From Apostichopus japonicus (lineage: Eukaryota; Echinodermata; Holothuroidea; Aspidochirotida; Stichopodidae), in the NCBI RefSeq assembly GCF_037975245.1, contig NC_092569.1, forward strand, positions 22,412,168 through 22,476,167: DNA of 64,000 nucleotides, in the 5' to 3' direction. Under the pieces are notes generated by a model, which had not been told where the DNA came from, ran no database searches, and was given only the letters and a program-made list of their open reading frames with translations. The position numbers were made by a program, and so were the translations under genes. How positions within the stretch are numbered: position 1 is the stretch's first letter; each line of letters begins with the position of its first letter. Below, one piece after another: positions 50,601 to 61,374 of the stretch.

Positions 50601-53600
50601 CGTATGCAATAACTAAGGCTTTCAATGTACACACATTATGCAGAGTTATCTGTAACCTACAAAAACATTGAAAAAGTAATATTTTATATTTTTATAAATA
50701 ACAAGAAACAAGTTTAAGATCGGAGTAGAAAATATTTGGGCAAAGTGTAACACATGTATGACGATTCACGCTCAATCAACATAACCTCATGTATACTAAA
50801 AAAGACAAGTTAGCGTATCCATAACGAAAACTGTTTTGATTACCCTTTGTCTACATCAGCAAAAGCGGATACTAACACATCATATCATAACGACACATAT
50901 TTTTCTTTTCTTTCCTTGATATAAAAGAAAGTGTCATTTGACGCCTGTACGCAAAGCTTTGTATGAAAGAAAGTAAGATACTACATTGAAGGAGGAAATA
51001 ATTCAGATATATTGCATAAAATGCCTGATCCGTCTAATTCAGTAAAACATCACATTTATCCTATTGAATATAACACATTCGAATTAGTTAGTATTTTATT
51101 TGTTCATTGGTTCACGACAACTCTTACCTGGTTTACACGTGCTGAGATCATCCGATAACTCGTTAATTAAGTATGTTGGGAGAAAGAAGCTAAAGAAGCT
51201 AATGATATACCAGTCGTGCAAAAATTCTTCTCTAAAACGATATTTTTGTCAAAGTAATTATTATAAAATCTAAGTGTTAGAGTAAACGATATCTGTTAAC
51301 TTTAAAGGAAATGATAGGTAACTGTTCAACAAACACTTCAAATTTCAAATATGACTTCTTGTAAAACAATTTATAGAGTTTCTGCCAAGTTATATCCATT
51401 TTGAAAATTCTTGGCAATCAACATCATCTGGATTCCCTCAAAACAACAGGATTTTGAATAATAGCCGTTCTTGTCTACGTGATCACGTGTTGTATGGTAA
51501 CATTTTCCATATTTTTTTTTAAATTATAGACTTTGCAAGGAAGAAACGAGGAAATGATGGATACAAGCCTGTCTTGTGGACAACGTGGCAAAAAAAGCTC
51601 TGAATCATAAATTATAACCTTTCTACAGTTTTGTTCTTTTAAAAACAGAATCAGGAAATTTAAAACGGAAACGCACAGCGTGAAGGCATACGAATTTATT
51701 CATTGTTTTGTCTGGGATGATTGAGTAATGTTAATAAACAAGTCTGTTTACTATTTTCCTTTATCTTGACATTGGTTTGGTACAATTTAAAAAAAAAAAA
51801 AAATCTTGGAATGAATCTTTTTTATTATTGTGGGTTAGTCGACGATCTTTCTGATGTTATAGGCAAAATTTCAAAACTAACAACGTTTCACAGTGACTTT
51901 TTTGTATTATACTTTATTCTCAATTTCTTATCACTTTCCATGACATTTAGGTTAAAATTTTCGTACTTTATTTTTAGTTTTAAAGCGGCGTTTCGTGCAA
52001 ACTTGTTACAAAAATGTTGGCTATTAGAATAACTATATTTAGTTGATGATTATTACATTGATAGCGTCAAAATCATCCATATGATAAACGTACATGACCG
52101 AATCGGAAATATTATTAACAGATGCATGTGTAATACAATACAATGACCGCCAGAAGGAAATAAGACAATGGAGAACAATCAGTGTTACCTTAACCCGGAA
52201 AATCGTAAGGGAAACAATTAAAATTAAGAGGTTGATACATTTTAAGAAGGAGTATTAAGATTGACATTGCTTGGTCATGAAAAAAAAAGTTTCAAGACAA
52301 AATACAGAATTATTAAGATAAACATTTTGTACATCAAACTATTATAAACGATGTTTCAGTTTTGAGCTAGTACAAAAAGGGGTTACTTTGCTTACAAATA
52401 TCGGTTGCCTAATTACCTGTATCAAATATAAGGTGTGTTGGGGATGTTTGGCAAATAATTGTTGATCCTTGTAAGAAACATTCGTTTCCTCTTGTGTATT
52501 TGCATGATGAACTGATCAATATTTATTCGTTCGTAGGCCTACGTGCCTGTTTTGAATAGTGTATTACATAAATGCGTATATTCTGTTATGTTTTACAGAT
52601 ACCTGCCCAGAGGACAAATTTGAAAGCTGTTGTCAGATATATATATATATAATTATATATATTGTATACTTAACATATTAACACTTTTGTGAACGAGAAT
52701 TTGAAAGTGCTTGGAATTCTCTAATTTTGAATTGATCTAGTACTGTTTTTGTAGTGTAAACTTGATTGTTAAATATTGCACACATAAACTGTTACAATAC
52801 TGAGGTTTTCTGAGCTCGTTTTGTAAAAAAAAAGAAAACATTTAAGCTACACTGCGTAAAACTGCCATTTTTATGTACACGAAAAACCCATCAATACATT
52901 ATGTTCACATATTAAACGTCTGTTTATTAGGAATTATGCTTTTTTCAAATATTAAATCCAACAGATTGATAATATCAGTATAAAGTTGTAAATATAGCAA
53001 GTTGGATATTAAACTGATTCAAAAGTTTATTTACATTTCTGTATGCATATTTATTCTTTAAAAAATCAAAGCTGAAATTGATCTATTTTATCATACTAGT
53101 TGGGCAGTCATTTTGACGGAGAGATACATTTTGTATTCGGAAAATATAGAAATTTTTATGAATCGACAGAACAAATTGTCACCGTGAAGGAATAACTTCA
53201 CAAGTTGTTTTATGATATTGTTACTTGTTCTATACATTTTCATTTTAAGCTTCATGCGATGTTTTCTTTGATTAACAAATTATTGGTTAACAACTTAATC
53301 ATAAAGTCATTTTTCCTAGCGTAGGTTTATGGATACTTAATCATATGTAGGGTTTTGAAACTCATATGCTCTCATTACAAGGCCGTTTAGGTTTCTTGTG
53401 AAACAATTTATAGAGTTTGTGTAAAATTATATCCATTTTGAAAATTCTTGGCAATAATACCTCGTCTAGACTCAATAACAACAACTCGATTTTGAAAAAT
53501 AGCCGTTCTTGTCTACGTGATCACGTGTTGTATGGTAAAGTGTTCAATAGTTTTAATAAAAGACTTTGCATGAAGAAACGAGAATATGATAGCTTCAATC

Positions 53601-55423
53601 CTGTGTTGTCGACAACGTGGGGAAATAGCTCTGAATCATAAATGACAACATTTCTACAGTTTTTGTTCTTTTAAAAAACAGAATCAGGAACTTTACAACG
53701 GAAACGCACAGCGAGAAGATATATACATCTATTTATGTTTTTTTCTGGGATGATTGAGTAATGTTAATGAACAAGTCTGTGTTACTGTTCTACCTTTTCG
53801 TGACATTGTTTTGGTAAAACTTAAAAAAAAAACTTTCTTAGAATGAATCTTTCTTTCTTATTATCGGTTAGTAGACGCACTTTCTGATGCTACCGTCACA
53901 ATTTCAAAACTAAAAACTTTTCACATTGATTTTTATTTTTATTTATACCTTATTTCCTATCACTTTCATAACATTTAGTCTATAATTGTCGTACTCTATT
54001 TGTATTCTTAACGGAAAGTTTCGTGCAAAATTCTTTCATGTATGTCGACTATTTAAATATTCACATTTAGTTGATGATTATTACATTGACATGCGTTAAA
54101 AATCATCCCTATGGTTAACGCACATGAATGAATCAAATACATTTTTAACAGATATTTAATTTTGACATATTAAACTTCTGTGTCTAAGAAATTATTTTTT
54201 TTGCGGATTACTAAATCCAACATATTGATCATATCAGTATGACGTTGTAAAAATAGCAATTTAGTAATTAAACTTATTTAGAACTTTAATTATCATTTCC
54301 GCATGCATATTTGTTCTTTTAGAAAATCAAAAGCAGAACTTTATTTATTTTATCATACTAGTTCGGTAGTAATTTTGACGGAGAGATAAATGTTGTATTC
54401 GTAATATATGAATTATTTTATGAATTGATGGAACAAATTGTCATCGTGAAGGAATATCTTCTCAAGTTCTTTCTTGACATTGTTACTTGTTTTATACCTT
54501 CGCATTTTAAATTTCATCCGATATTTTCTTTGATAAACAAATGATTAGTTCACAAGTTAATCATAACGTTATATTTCTTAGCATAGGATAATGGATATTC
54601 AATCATATGTAGGGTTTTGAAACCCTTATGCCCTCGTTACAAGGCCGGCTGTGCACTCAATATGGACGAGAAACTTGTTGTATTATAAACAGAATTGTGT
54701 GAATTTGAGATATATATAAGTGATAACATTTAAACATTTCAATATGTATATGTATTTTGTATGTTTCAAAGTTCTTCTCAAAAGATATTTGTCTTGATTT
54801 TTAATAGTTTAGCCTCTAAAAAGACATGTCAAAGATAGATGTTCTGCCTAGTAAAATTCTGTTGTAGATTTTCTTTTTACGCGTTTGTTGGATTCTCAAA
54901 AAATCAATGATGTAATTCATAATTGGGTATCAACTAATGATACAGGATTGACAGTACGAATAGTGGGGCTATCAGCAGAAAATATAAGGGCAAGATAATA
55001 AATGCAATAAAGTAATACAGAGAGATAATTGTGTGCAGAATAATGCTCGATAACGCACAACATTTACACACAAAAAACATATCTCAATTTCAAAAAAGTT
55101 ACAGTTGAATAGAGCCGATAGCTCACCAATCGTAATATTCTCTACAAATACTCAACGTAACAAGTCAGCGCAGATAGACCGTTGTTTTATTTTATATGTA
55201 GAAAGACGTACAGGAATTTGTTAATCTGAAGTTAATGAAATACTGAGTACCAAATTGTAAATCAGTGAAAAAAATTAAACAAGTAAAACAAATCAATTCA
55301 ATTTTACTTTGAAGAAATTAATTTCATTTTATTAATATTTTAGAGACTTACCCGAAAACCATTTGAGTTTAAAAGCAGCAACACCACAAAGACGAAAAAA
55401 CATTTGCTTCGAAGTTCTGCCAT
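44165..55423 (-). CDS. Gene D: secreted FReD(incomplete)-TIL-EGF-FReD protein with Tyr/Cys-rich insertion, eight coding exons
   Basis: Exons in order of translation are 55423-55352, 49523-49493, 48601-48429, 48033-47769, 47402-47194, 46809-46510, 46256-45989 and 44658-44165. They total 1812 nt (603 codons plus stop), all phases matching gene B. Order: signal peptide, short linker, FReD start and middle without C-terminal exon, TIL, cysteine-rich segment plus EGF-like domain, complete second FReD. It is the most divergent paralogue and the only complete one on the minus strand. The last exon has about 83 extra codons between WWYAD and CGYSNLNG, including a Tyr/Cys-rich run from a triplet repeat. 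The second FReD keeps DQDND, GGWWY, SNLNG and MKIRP. Probably an extracellular recognition protein; the insertion should disturb the ligand-binding subdomain unless spliced out. Confidence 0.85.
44370..44462. repeat. Triplet microsatellite inside gene D exon 8
   Basis: The plus strand reads AAT, AAC and similar triplets; the minus (coding) strand reads TAT and TGT, giving Tyr and Cys. It stays open in the gene frame. Confidence 0.85.
44659..45988 (-). other. Gene D last intron
   Basis: The intron is 1.33 kb, similar in length to the last introns of A and B. It contains a 22-bp tandem duplication near 45058-45103 (unit includes AGTTGTGAGTGACAG). No other feature was seen. Confidence 0.6.
45989..46256 (-). 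CDS. Gene D exon 7: middle segment of the second FReD
   Basis: The exon is 268 nt, acceptor ATTCTAG, donor GTATGT. It encodes ILQRRTSSSVNFYQNW, YKNGFGIL, HWIGNDKIYSLT and GDYDGNA. Confidence 0.85.
46510..46809 (-). CDS. Gene D exon 6: cysteine-rich segment, EGF-like domain and start of the second FReD
   Basis: The exon is 300 nt, acceptor TTCCCAG, donor GTAAGT, phase 0 at both ends. It encodes EGESYINSDC, CSADATCEERNDVRRCYC, FEGDGLTC, then GPIDCSDLY, FEVYCEMSSGGWT. Confidence 0.86.
47194..47402 (-). CDS. Gene D exon 5: TIL domain
   Basis: The exon is 209 nt, acceptor TTTCCGCAG, donor GTAAGT. Cysteines follow TWCSSN, NTCERTC, DCVIPN, RCLCPEN, NCIPQEQCGC. Confidence 0.86.
47769..48033 (-). 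CDS. Gene D exon 4: middle segment of the first FReD
   Basis: The exon is 265 nt, acceptor TTCTTCAG, donor GTTAGA. It encodes VIQRRLDGSIGFNRTW, YKNGIGFLG, LIGNEKLAHL and SLTYDNFRIADEW. Confidence 0.85.
48429..48601 (-). CDS. Gene D exon 3: N-terminal segment of the first FReD
   Basis: The exon is 173 nt, the size found in B and C, with acceptor GGTGCTAG and donor GTAAGT. It encodes EYPRDCHEVLNQC, GVYLIKPDQYPEPFQTYC and GGWT. A nearer TTGCAG acceptor gives the wrong phase. Confidence 0.83.
49047..49138 (+). mobile_element. Dispersed repeat copy 2 with hammerhead-like core
   Basis: It is nearly identical to 38894-38990, including CTGAAGA, stem GATCC (49100-49104) with GGATC (49110-49114) and GAAAC. 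It lies in gene D intron 2 on the opposite strand to the gene. Confidence 0.5.
49493..49523 (-). CDS. Gene D exon 2: short Ser-rich linker
   Basis: The exon is 31 nt, acceptor TTACCTCAG, donor GTAAGT, phase 0 in and 1 out. It encodes ISSSTRVNDS. The call rests on splice sites, phase and position. Confidence 0.55.
49524..55351 (-). other. Gene D intron 1 (5.8 kb)
   Basis: It contains a large tandem duplication at 51355-54655. ORFs here are AT-rich and have no domain features. Confidence 0.6.
51355..54655. repeat. Tandem duplication within gene D intron 1
   Basis: Copy 1 is about 51355-53385 and copy 2 about 53390-54655. Shared anchors include ATTTTGAAAATTCTTGGCAA, TAGCCGTTCTTGTCTACGTG, GATCACGTGTTGTATGGTAA, GGGATGATTGAGTAATGTTA and ATCATATGTAGGGTTTTGAA. 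Copy 1 has about 750 bp (52150-52900) not in copy 2. Confidence 0.8.
55352..55423 (-). CDS. Gene D exon 1: signal peptide
   Basis: ATG at 55423-55421 opens 24 codons, basic then hydrophobic (KCFFVFVVLLLLNSNGF), ending at a GTAAGT donor. Phase 0 joins exon 2. Confidence 0.72.
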
Positions 55424-55567
55424 TGATCCAACACGAAAGAGAGAAAAAAGGGTGCACGAAATAAAGGAGATACTTGCTGACCTTCTGAGACAGTGACAGA
55501 AGTAATGAACATGAAATCGTTACACAAGGAGGCACCTTCATACGTACGGATGTCCAATTGCACCACG

Positions 55568-55574
55568 TTATATA
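55568..55574 (-). promoter_or_regulatory. TATA-box candidate of gene D
   Basis: TATATAA on the minus strand lies 145 nt before the start codon, leaving room for a 5' UTR of about 115 nt. Confidence 0.35.
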
Positions 55575-56256
55575 TCAGTCGGTCACATTTAAGAGCCATA
55601 ATTTATGTTATGCAATCTAGTGTGTCCCATATCGACATCTGTATTTAATGTAAGTGTCATTATTATTACAGGATAAATATGTGCTTTGTTCACTTAGAAG
55701 CTCTTTTATCTCGAATCGTTAGTTAGAATTTAAAACTCGCGATTTTACCACAAGGAATGATAAGAATGGTTGTTTACATCCCACACAATAAATGTCAAAT
55801 TATTTGTATATTGACCATTACTGAATTAAATGACTAGATTGTTATTGTCTTAAGCTTGCCACATATCTTTACGAATTAACAAATATTAAGTCGAATATGG
55901 AAGGCAAATGATAAGCACTAAGAACCGTGTTTGTTCGTCGTTTACTGATTTGGGATATTGTGCATGCAAAAGACGCTCTCAACGTATTAACATACTTTAA
56001 CACCAAATCGCTCGGAATAGTGAGATATCGATATCAAACAGCACCTTTCGGATATTAGACGAGTCGCAGGAATTGTTATTTCTGCTGGCCTTCAGGGAAT
56101 AGAGTATTTCTATTAAACGATGTGGTTTTGTTCTTATTTACTGGGGTATTAAAAATTATCAAAAATTTGGTTAAAACAAGAACAATAATGTTGTTTTTCC
56201 ACCCGATATTCATGGCTCGTACATTAACTACTATTTATGTCTTGTAACAAATGTTT

Positions 56257-56676
56257 TAACGGATACTTATTGATACACGGTTGTGGGACAAACAAATGTT
56301 TAAACTGATACTTATTGATGCACGGTTGTGGGACATAACAGTAGTTGCTGTGCCAACCATTAGGTGCGAGTTCTTTAACACACGATTCGAAAATGAAGTC
56401 GTATCTAGTCTTTTTATGCTATCAACAAGCCTATGGGTATACCGGAACATTGCATTTCTTCGTTCTCGGAATGACGAATTGGCGTAGTTTATATAGAGTT
56501 GTGAACTGGAATCAAACGGTACAGTACCTACTTTACTTCAAACACATATCTAATGCAGTAACTACTAGTGCCACGTGTAACACATGTTACTACCTTTCAT
56601 GTCCCACAACCGTGCATCATTAATATTTACTTTGTGTTCGTAACACGGTAACATGTGTTACAGGTGGCACCAGTAC
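56257..56676. repeat. Nested inverted repeats with a tandem duplication, MITE-like
   Basis: GATGCACGGTTGTGGGACAT (56318-56337) returns as its exact reverse complement at 56599-56618. A second pair, about 56567-56590 and 56648-56671, matches at about 22 of 24 positions. The left arm is also tandemly doubled (about 40-bp unit, 56257-56338). Confidence 0.7.
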
Positions 56677-57549
56677 TTTCTGTGCTACTTATAAGCATCG
56701 GTGGGTTTTTATACATATTATTATATTTTTTGTTACAATCTCACTCATGCTGTCAACTGTTGAAATGATGTAATTCACTTTAAATGATCATAACCAGGAA
56801 CTACCCATTTCATACGCAAATTGATGGACACCATAATATTTATTATGATTCGAAGTACCTTGACTGCTTTAACGTTACACAATCATTTACAGGTAATGCC
56901 TTTAATTTTTCTTGCTGGTATGTACAAGCTGCTATATGATATACAACGTGGCTGGCAACTCACGATACTTAATGGAATCTGATGGACGTATGATATCACG
57001 TGATTGAGCCACGTAGCACTGTTCCACGTGTTCGATATGATGACATCTTAAGGAAATACATCTTGAATGATGACGAATCGTGGGTGGACTCTTTACTGCA
57101 ATGATACAAAGGCAAATTGTCAGACGTTATTATCTGTGCCAAGAAATCGGAGTCCATACTTCCTGTGTTCACTCATTTGCATACCCCTTCCCCATATAAC
57201 CTAGTATAGGTATATCACCTATGTTGTGATTACATGATTGTATTCGGAACGTGGTGAGAGAGGATGAGAGTGAAGTATTATATAAGCCTAATAAAAGAGA
57301 TCACATTACATTTTACTGTGTCTGACAAAATGTTTGACACTGGGCTAAAATGTTTACTGGTAGTTAGAAACAACCAAATGGTTTTACTCGCATATGCCGT
57401 GAGTTACACTGCATGGTATCGATGGGTGTATAGTACATGATGATTTGGTCAAAATTGTACAAACATATGTCTTTATTATCTCTAATTGTAATACTACAAC
57501 AAGTAAGAAGGCGCTGTTAACGACATGTTGGAGTAGAGCGATACCTCAT

Positions 57550-58170
57550 ACTTATTATTAATGCTAAGCGTTCATTCAAACACATTTCTATCATTATTTA
57601 AGTTAATTCGCCAATTATAACTCATTGTCGGAATATTATTAAATTTCTCTCGTGATCTTCATGATTTTCTCCCATTCCGTCTAGGTTTTTGTACAAAGTA
57701 GCCAATGAAAGTCCTTACCATTATTGTTGCTGAAAAACTTCTCGATCAATACAAATAAATACCATTCCAAAGACGTTTAGAATATTTCTACCTGCTTATG
57801 TTTGTGTTATGACGCACCCTCTAACACAACAAAAATCACTTTGAAGTACTGGTAGCAATTTGGTAACACATTATACGGCGTCCCATACTGCTAGCAATTC
57901 CTGTAATCGGACATATCGATTTTCACCGAAAATAGGATATACAAATAAATATTTATGGATATTTGACAATTACCAATCACATATATGTGAATAAAGATGT
58001 TTTGATTTCAAGTGTTGTATACGCCACCTTTGTTTATATAATAAAATTGTACAGTGATGTGTTGGATTGGGATACATTAGGAATATGGGATATTGGAAAT
58101 GGTTCTGTTAAAGTTAAAAAACAAAACACAATTTGAAGAGCCCCCTCTGATCGATTCCTGAGGGTATATG
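57550..58170. repeat. Dispersed repeat, copy 2
   Basis: It shares several blocks with 39590-39960; part of it recurs at about 58280-58370. Confidence 0.5.
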
Positions 58171-58660
58171 GATCGGAGAAGAACCTTCACATCATATACT
58201 CTATGAAATATTTATTTGTGGAATTGATAAAGGATTATCCAAAGACATTTTTCCACCTATATTTTGGCAATATCTGTCATATATATTTCAATCATTTTCA
58301 ATCAATTAGTTAACATTGTCGGAACGTTGTTTACGTTGTTATAAATTTTCTTTCGTGCGATGATGCGTGAGGGATAAGAGGTATTGAAAATGGCTATGGT
58401 AAAGTGTTATACACATTAACATGGAATATCTTGAAAGCCGGAATGGCTATTGAAATATTAATATCACTCAAATTCTTCTTTTTGCGTGGATTACTACGAT
58501 ACACACCATATGGAGCGATTGTTGAAGAATAGCCCAAACAGGCGCTTTTGTATCTAAATAATTACAAGTAAGTAAAATATTAAATTGTTGTACGTCAACA
58601 TTCAGTAGCAAATATTTATTCCTACATATACCAGTAATCAACTAACACAACTACATTCAA

Positions 58661-59225
58661 AGTTTGGATACAGTCTGATTTAAGGTTGTGGAGTTGATGC
58701 AAATTTAAAATTTGGCATCTCCCAAAAAATAGGGACCCGATAATATTTTGCGCCTATCTAAAAAAAAGAGGTTACAAAAATAATTGGCTCAATGTGGCTC
58801 AAAATATAGTTTCCTCAAAAAAATTGCACTCTCCAAAATGTGAGCCAAAGTGGTCTTAAAAGTATCCAGGCCCAAAAATTATGCCTCAACATGCTTTTAA
58901 CGTAGAAATCAAATTTGGGCCACCGGTCTAAAAACGGGTCCGGATTTGTTCAAGCCAAGATGGCCTAAATGTACGAGCTATTAACCAACAACTGTAGTCT
59001 AGGTTTGACTTACGGTTGCGGAGTTATTGCAATGTAAAGAAAAGGTGGGCCTAAATGGTCCCAAATATATTGGGGCCCACTAATTCGGGCTAAGAAATGT
59101 GTCCCAAAATGCATCATATGTGGAAATATAAATCTTGGCCTACATGTGCTAGTTATTAACCAATAACAACACCCCACAAGTTTGTCTACAGTCCGACTCA
59201 CGGTTTCGGAGTTATAGCAATGTAA
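58661..59225. repeat. Degenerate repeated motif, three copies
   Basis: A block of about 45 bp resembling GTTTGTCTACAGTCCGACT plus GGAGTTATAGCAATGTAAAG occurs at 58661-58709, 58994-59037 and 59180-59225, separated by G/C-richer stretches. Confidence 0.65.
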
Positions 59226-60512
59226 AGATTTTTATGTTTGACCCTATTAACTCATTAATATTCATAAGGTCAGTGCAAAAAAAAAAGATGGAGCACAACT
59301 TCTTACTATTGTACATCTACATAGAAAGAATGACGAAAAAATCAACTCCAACAACTGCCAAGTAGTCCTTGTACAGAGTAGAACATCAAACTAGATAGGA
59401 AGCCTGCATGTATTACACACACAAACTGTGAACAAGTTCAAATTGCAAATCTGTCAATTAGTCCTTTTACAGAGAATGACATCGAATTAGATTGGAAGTC
59501 TGAATAACAAGTAATATTTGACATGGTCAAGTCTCCCATGGATGAAATTATTTCGCAAAATGACGGTAAAATTAAGTTTGAAGACATTTTGCTAAACACA
59601 TGAAGTGCATGCTGGTCATGTATAGTAAATAGTTGTAAAACAAGGCCCGGTGTTGGGCCCATAGATGACGACACAAACATTTCTTCCAAACAAGTTTGGT
59701 TCGCCATTATTCAAACATTACTTCCATAACATTTCAGCATATTTGAACGACACTTCTTGGAGGATCAGAAAAGTATCTCTTGTGAACTCAAATGACCTAA
59801 CAAATATGATTGCATATCAAGAAGCTGAAGTCACACAAATCTCTGACAAACGGTCAGTCAAATCGAATGCAAAATGACAATATGGCAGTCATTCAAGCAA
59901 GGTGGAAAAAAAGTGACAGAAATTTCGCAGCATGCGCAATCGCCATAGCTCATCTGAAATAATTCAGCTGAGCTAGAATGATTTTGAGAACACTTTTACG
60001 TTTGGTTTGCTACCGTGGAACAAATTAGGTCTCACGTCTAGCCTTCTAATGGCCACCCGTCTCTCTTCTGCATTCTTGACTTGTTTTATAGCCCCTTTGG
60101 CCTTCCTTGCCACAAATTAAAATAATCTGGTTAACAGAAGTTATTTCAATTAAAAGAGAGGTTTGTTATCTGATATCAACGTACCTTTTAAAATGTCAAA
60201 ACAAGCTCCTTAGATTCAATATCTTAATATTTACAGTCAGTATGGATGTGATTGTTACAGATAATAACAATTCAGTCAAAGCCCAGCAAAATAGCTGACA
60301 TCAATCACATGTGAGGATACTCGATTCCGCAAACAGGGTATGACGTAGGAATCATTAAACAAGGAAGTTTTGTTCATATAGCACCAACCATTGACAAACT
60401 TCGAATGTTCCAAACTGTGTTTTTTAGATATATATACATACATATTGATAGTGTAGAATAGACAATGCAGTATATAACACGGTATAGATCCATTATACTA
60501 GTTCATGCATGT

Positions 60513-60537
60513 TATATATATATATATATATATATAT
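60513..60537. repeat. (AT)n microsatellite
   Basis: About 12 TA units, flanked by repeated GCATGTT motifs to about 60605. Confidence 0.85.
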
Positions 60538-61308
60538 GTTTCTATGTTGCATGTTATATATTGCTGTACATGTATGCATGTTGTATGTATTGTCTGCATG
60601 TTGTTTATTGCTGATTAGTAGTATCACTTCCTGTCCTTCGATAATTTGCCTCCATACCAAAAGCGTTGTAACTGAACTAACAATATAATAGGGTTCTTAA
60701 AAATATGGATAGTACCAGCCTAACCAGGACAAGTATATCAGCATTCCTACTCTTTTCATCGGTTTGGTAGAATTGACGTCACAACTACGCACAATTACAA
60801 AAACCTTGATCATAAACTACACTGAATGTAATAAAATTAAAACGTAGCTTCGTAATTGATACTCGTTTTAAAAACCAAATACATTAAAAGACATTGAATT
60901 GCAATATCATTGATGTCCTTGGAACCAGAGACACGATATTCAATATACAACCGGTTTTATGCTTCACTGATGGGAACAAGGACAATTCAACATTATGCAA
61001 ATGAAGCTTACTCTACTATATATTGAGTGAATGTTCAAGATGCAAATAGCTACAAATAATATTAAATTAGATTGCGCATGACCACTAGCCTTATAAACAC
61101 AAAGGCCAATATACAGCATTTTCTAGTATGAGCTGTACTTACAATCAAAACCATATTTCAAATAAAATGATGGCTTTAATGGACATCCATACAACTACTA
61201 AGGTCATTTCAGTAGGGAGTTGATCACCTATAGAGAGACTCTATGACATTTGTCATCTTGCACTTCATCCATAATATTTTCGCGTGACATTTCTACAGAT
61301 CAGAAATC

Positions 61309-61374
61309 ATGGTAATGCTTTTCAAAGTTTGTTTGACTGTTTTGACGATTTGGAACTCGTTTGGAACAGAAATG
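61309..61374 (+). CDS. Gene E exon 1: candidate signal-peptide exon of a further paralogue, 5' end only
   Basis: ATG at 61309 opens 22 codons with hydrophobic core LFKVCLTVLTIW, then a GTAAGT donor at 61375 in phase 0, exactly the layout of exon 1 in B, C and D. With first introns of 4.7-5.8 kb in the paralogues, the next exon should lie beyond 64000. It could be the first exon of an unrelated secreted protein or a chance ORF. Confidence 0.45.

Larger units (their letters stand above)
55575..61308. other. Intergenic region between divergent genes D and E
   Basis: It contains inverted repeats at 56257-56676, a dispersed repeat at 57550-58170, a repeated motif at 58661-59225 and an (AT)n run near 60513. 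Between 59240 and 60480 and from 60620 to 61200 I recognise nothing. Confidence 0.55.

Noticed and set aside
51118-51145. Possible tiny cassette exon in gene D intron 1 (minus strand, CTCAG and GTAAGA sites)
   Set aside because: Only 14 nt, with no counterpart in genes B or C; likely chance splice-like sites.
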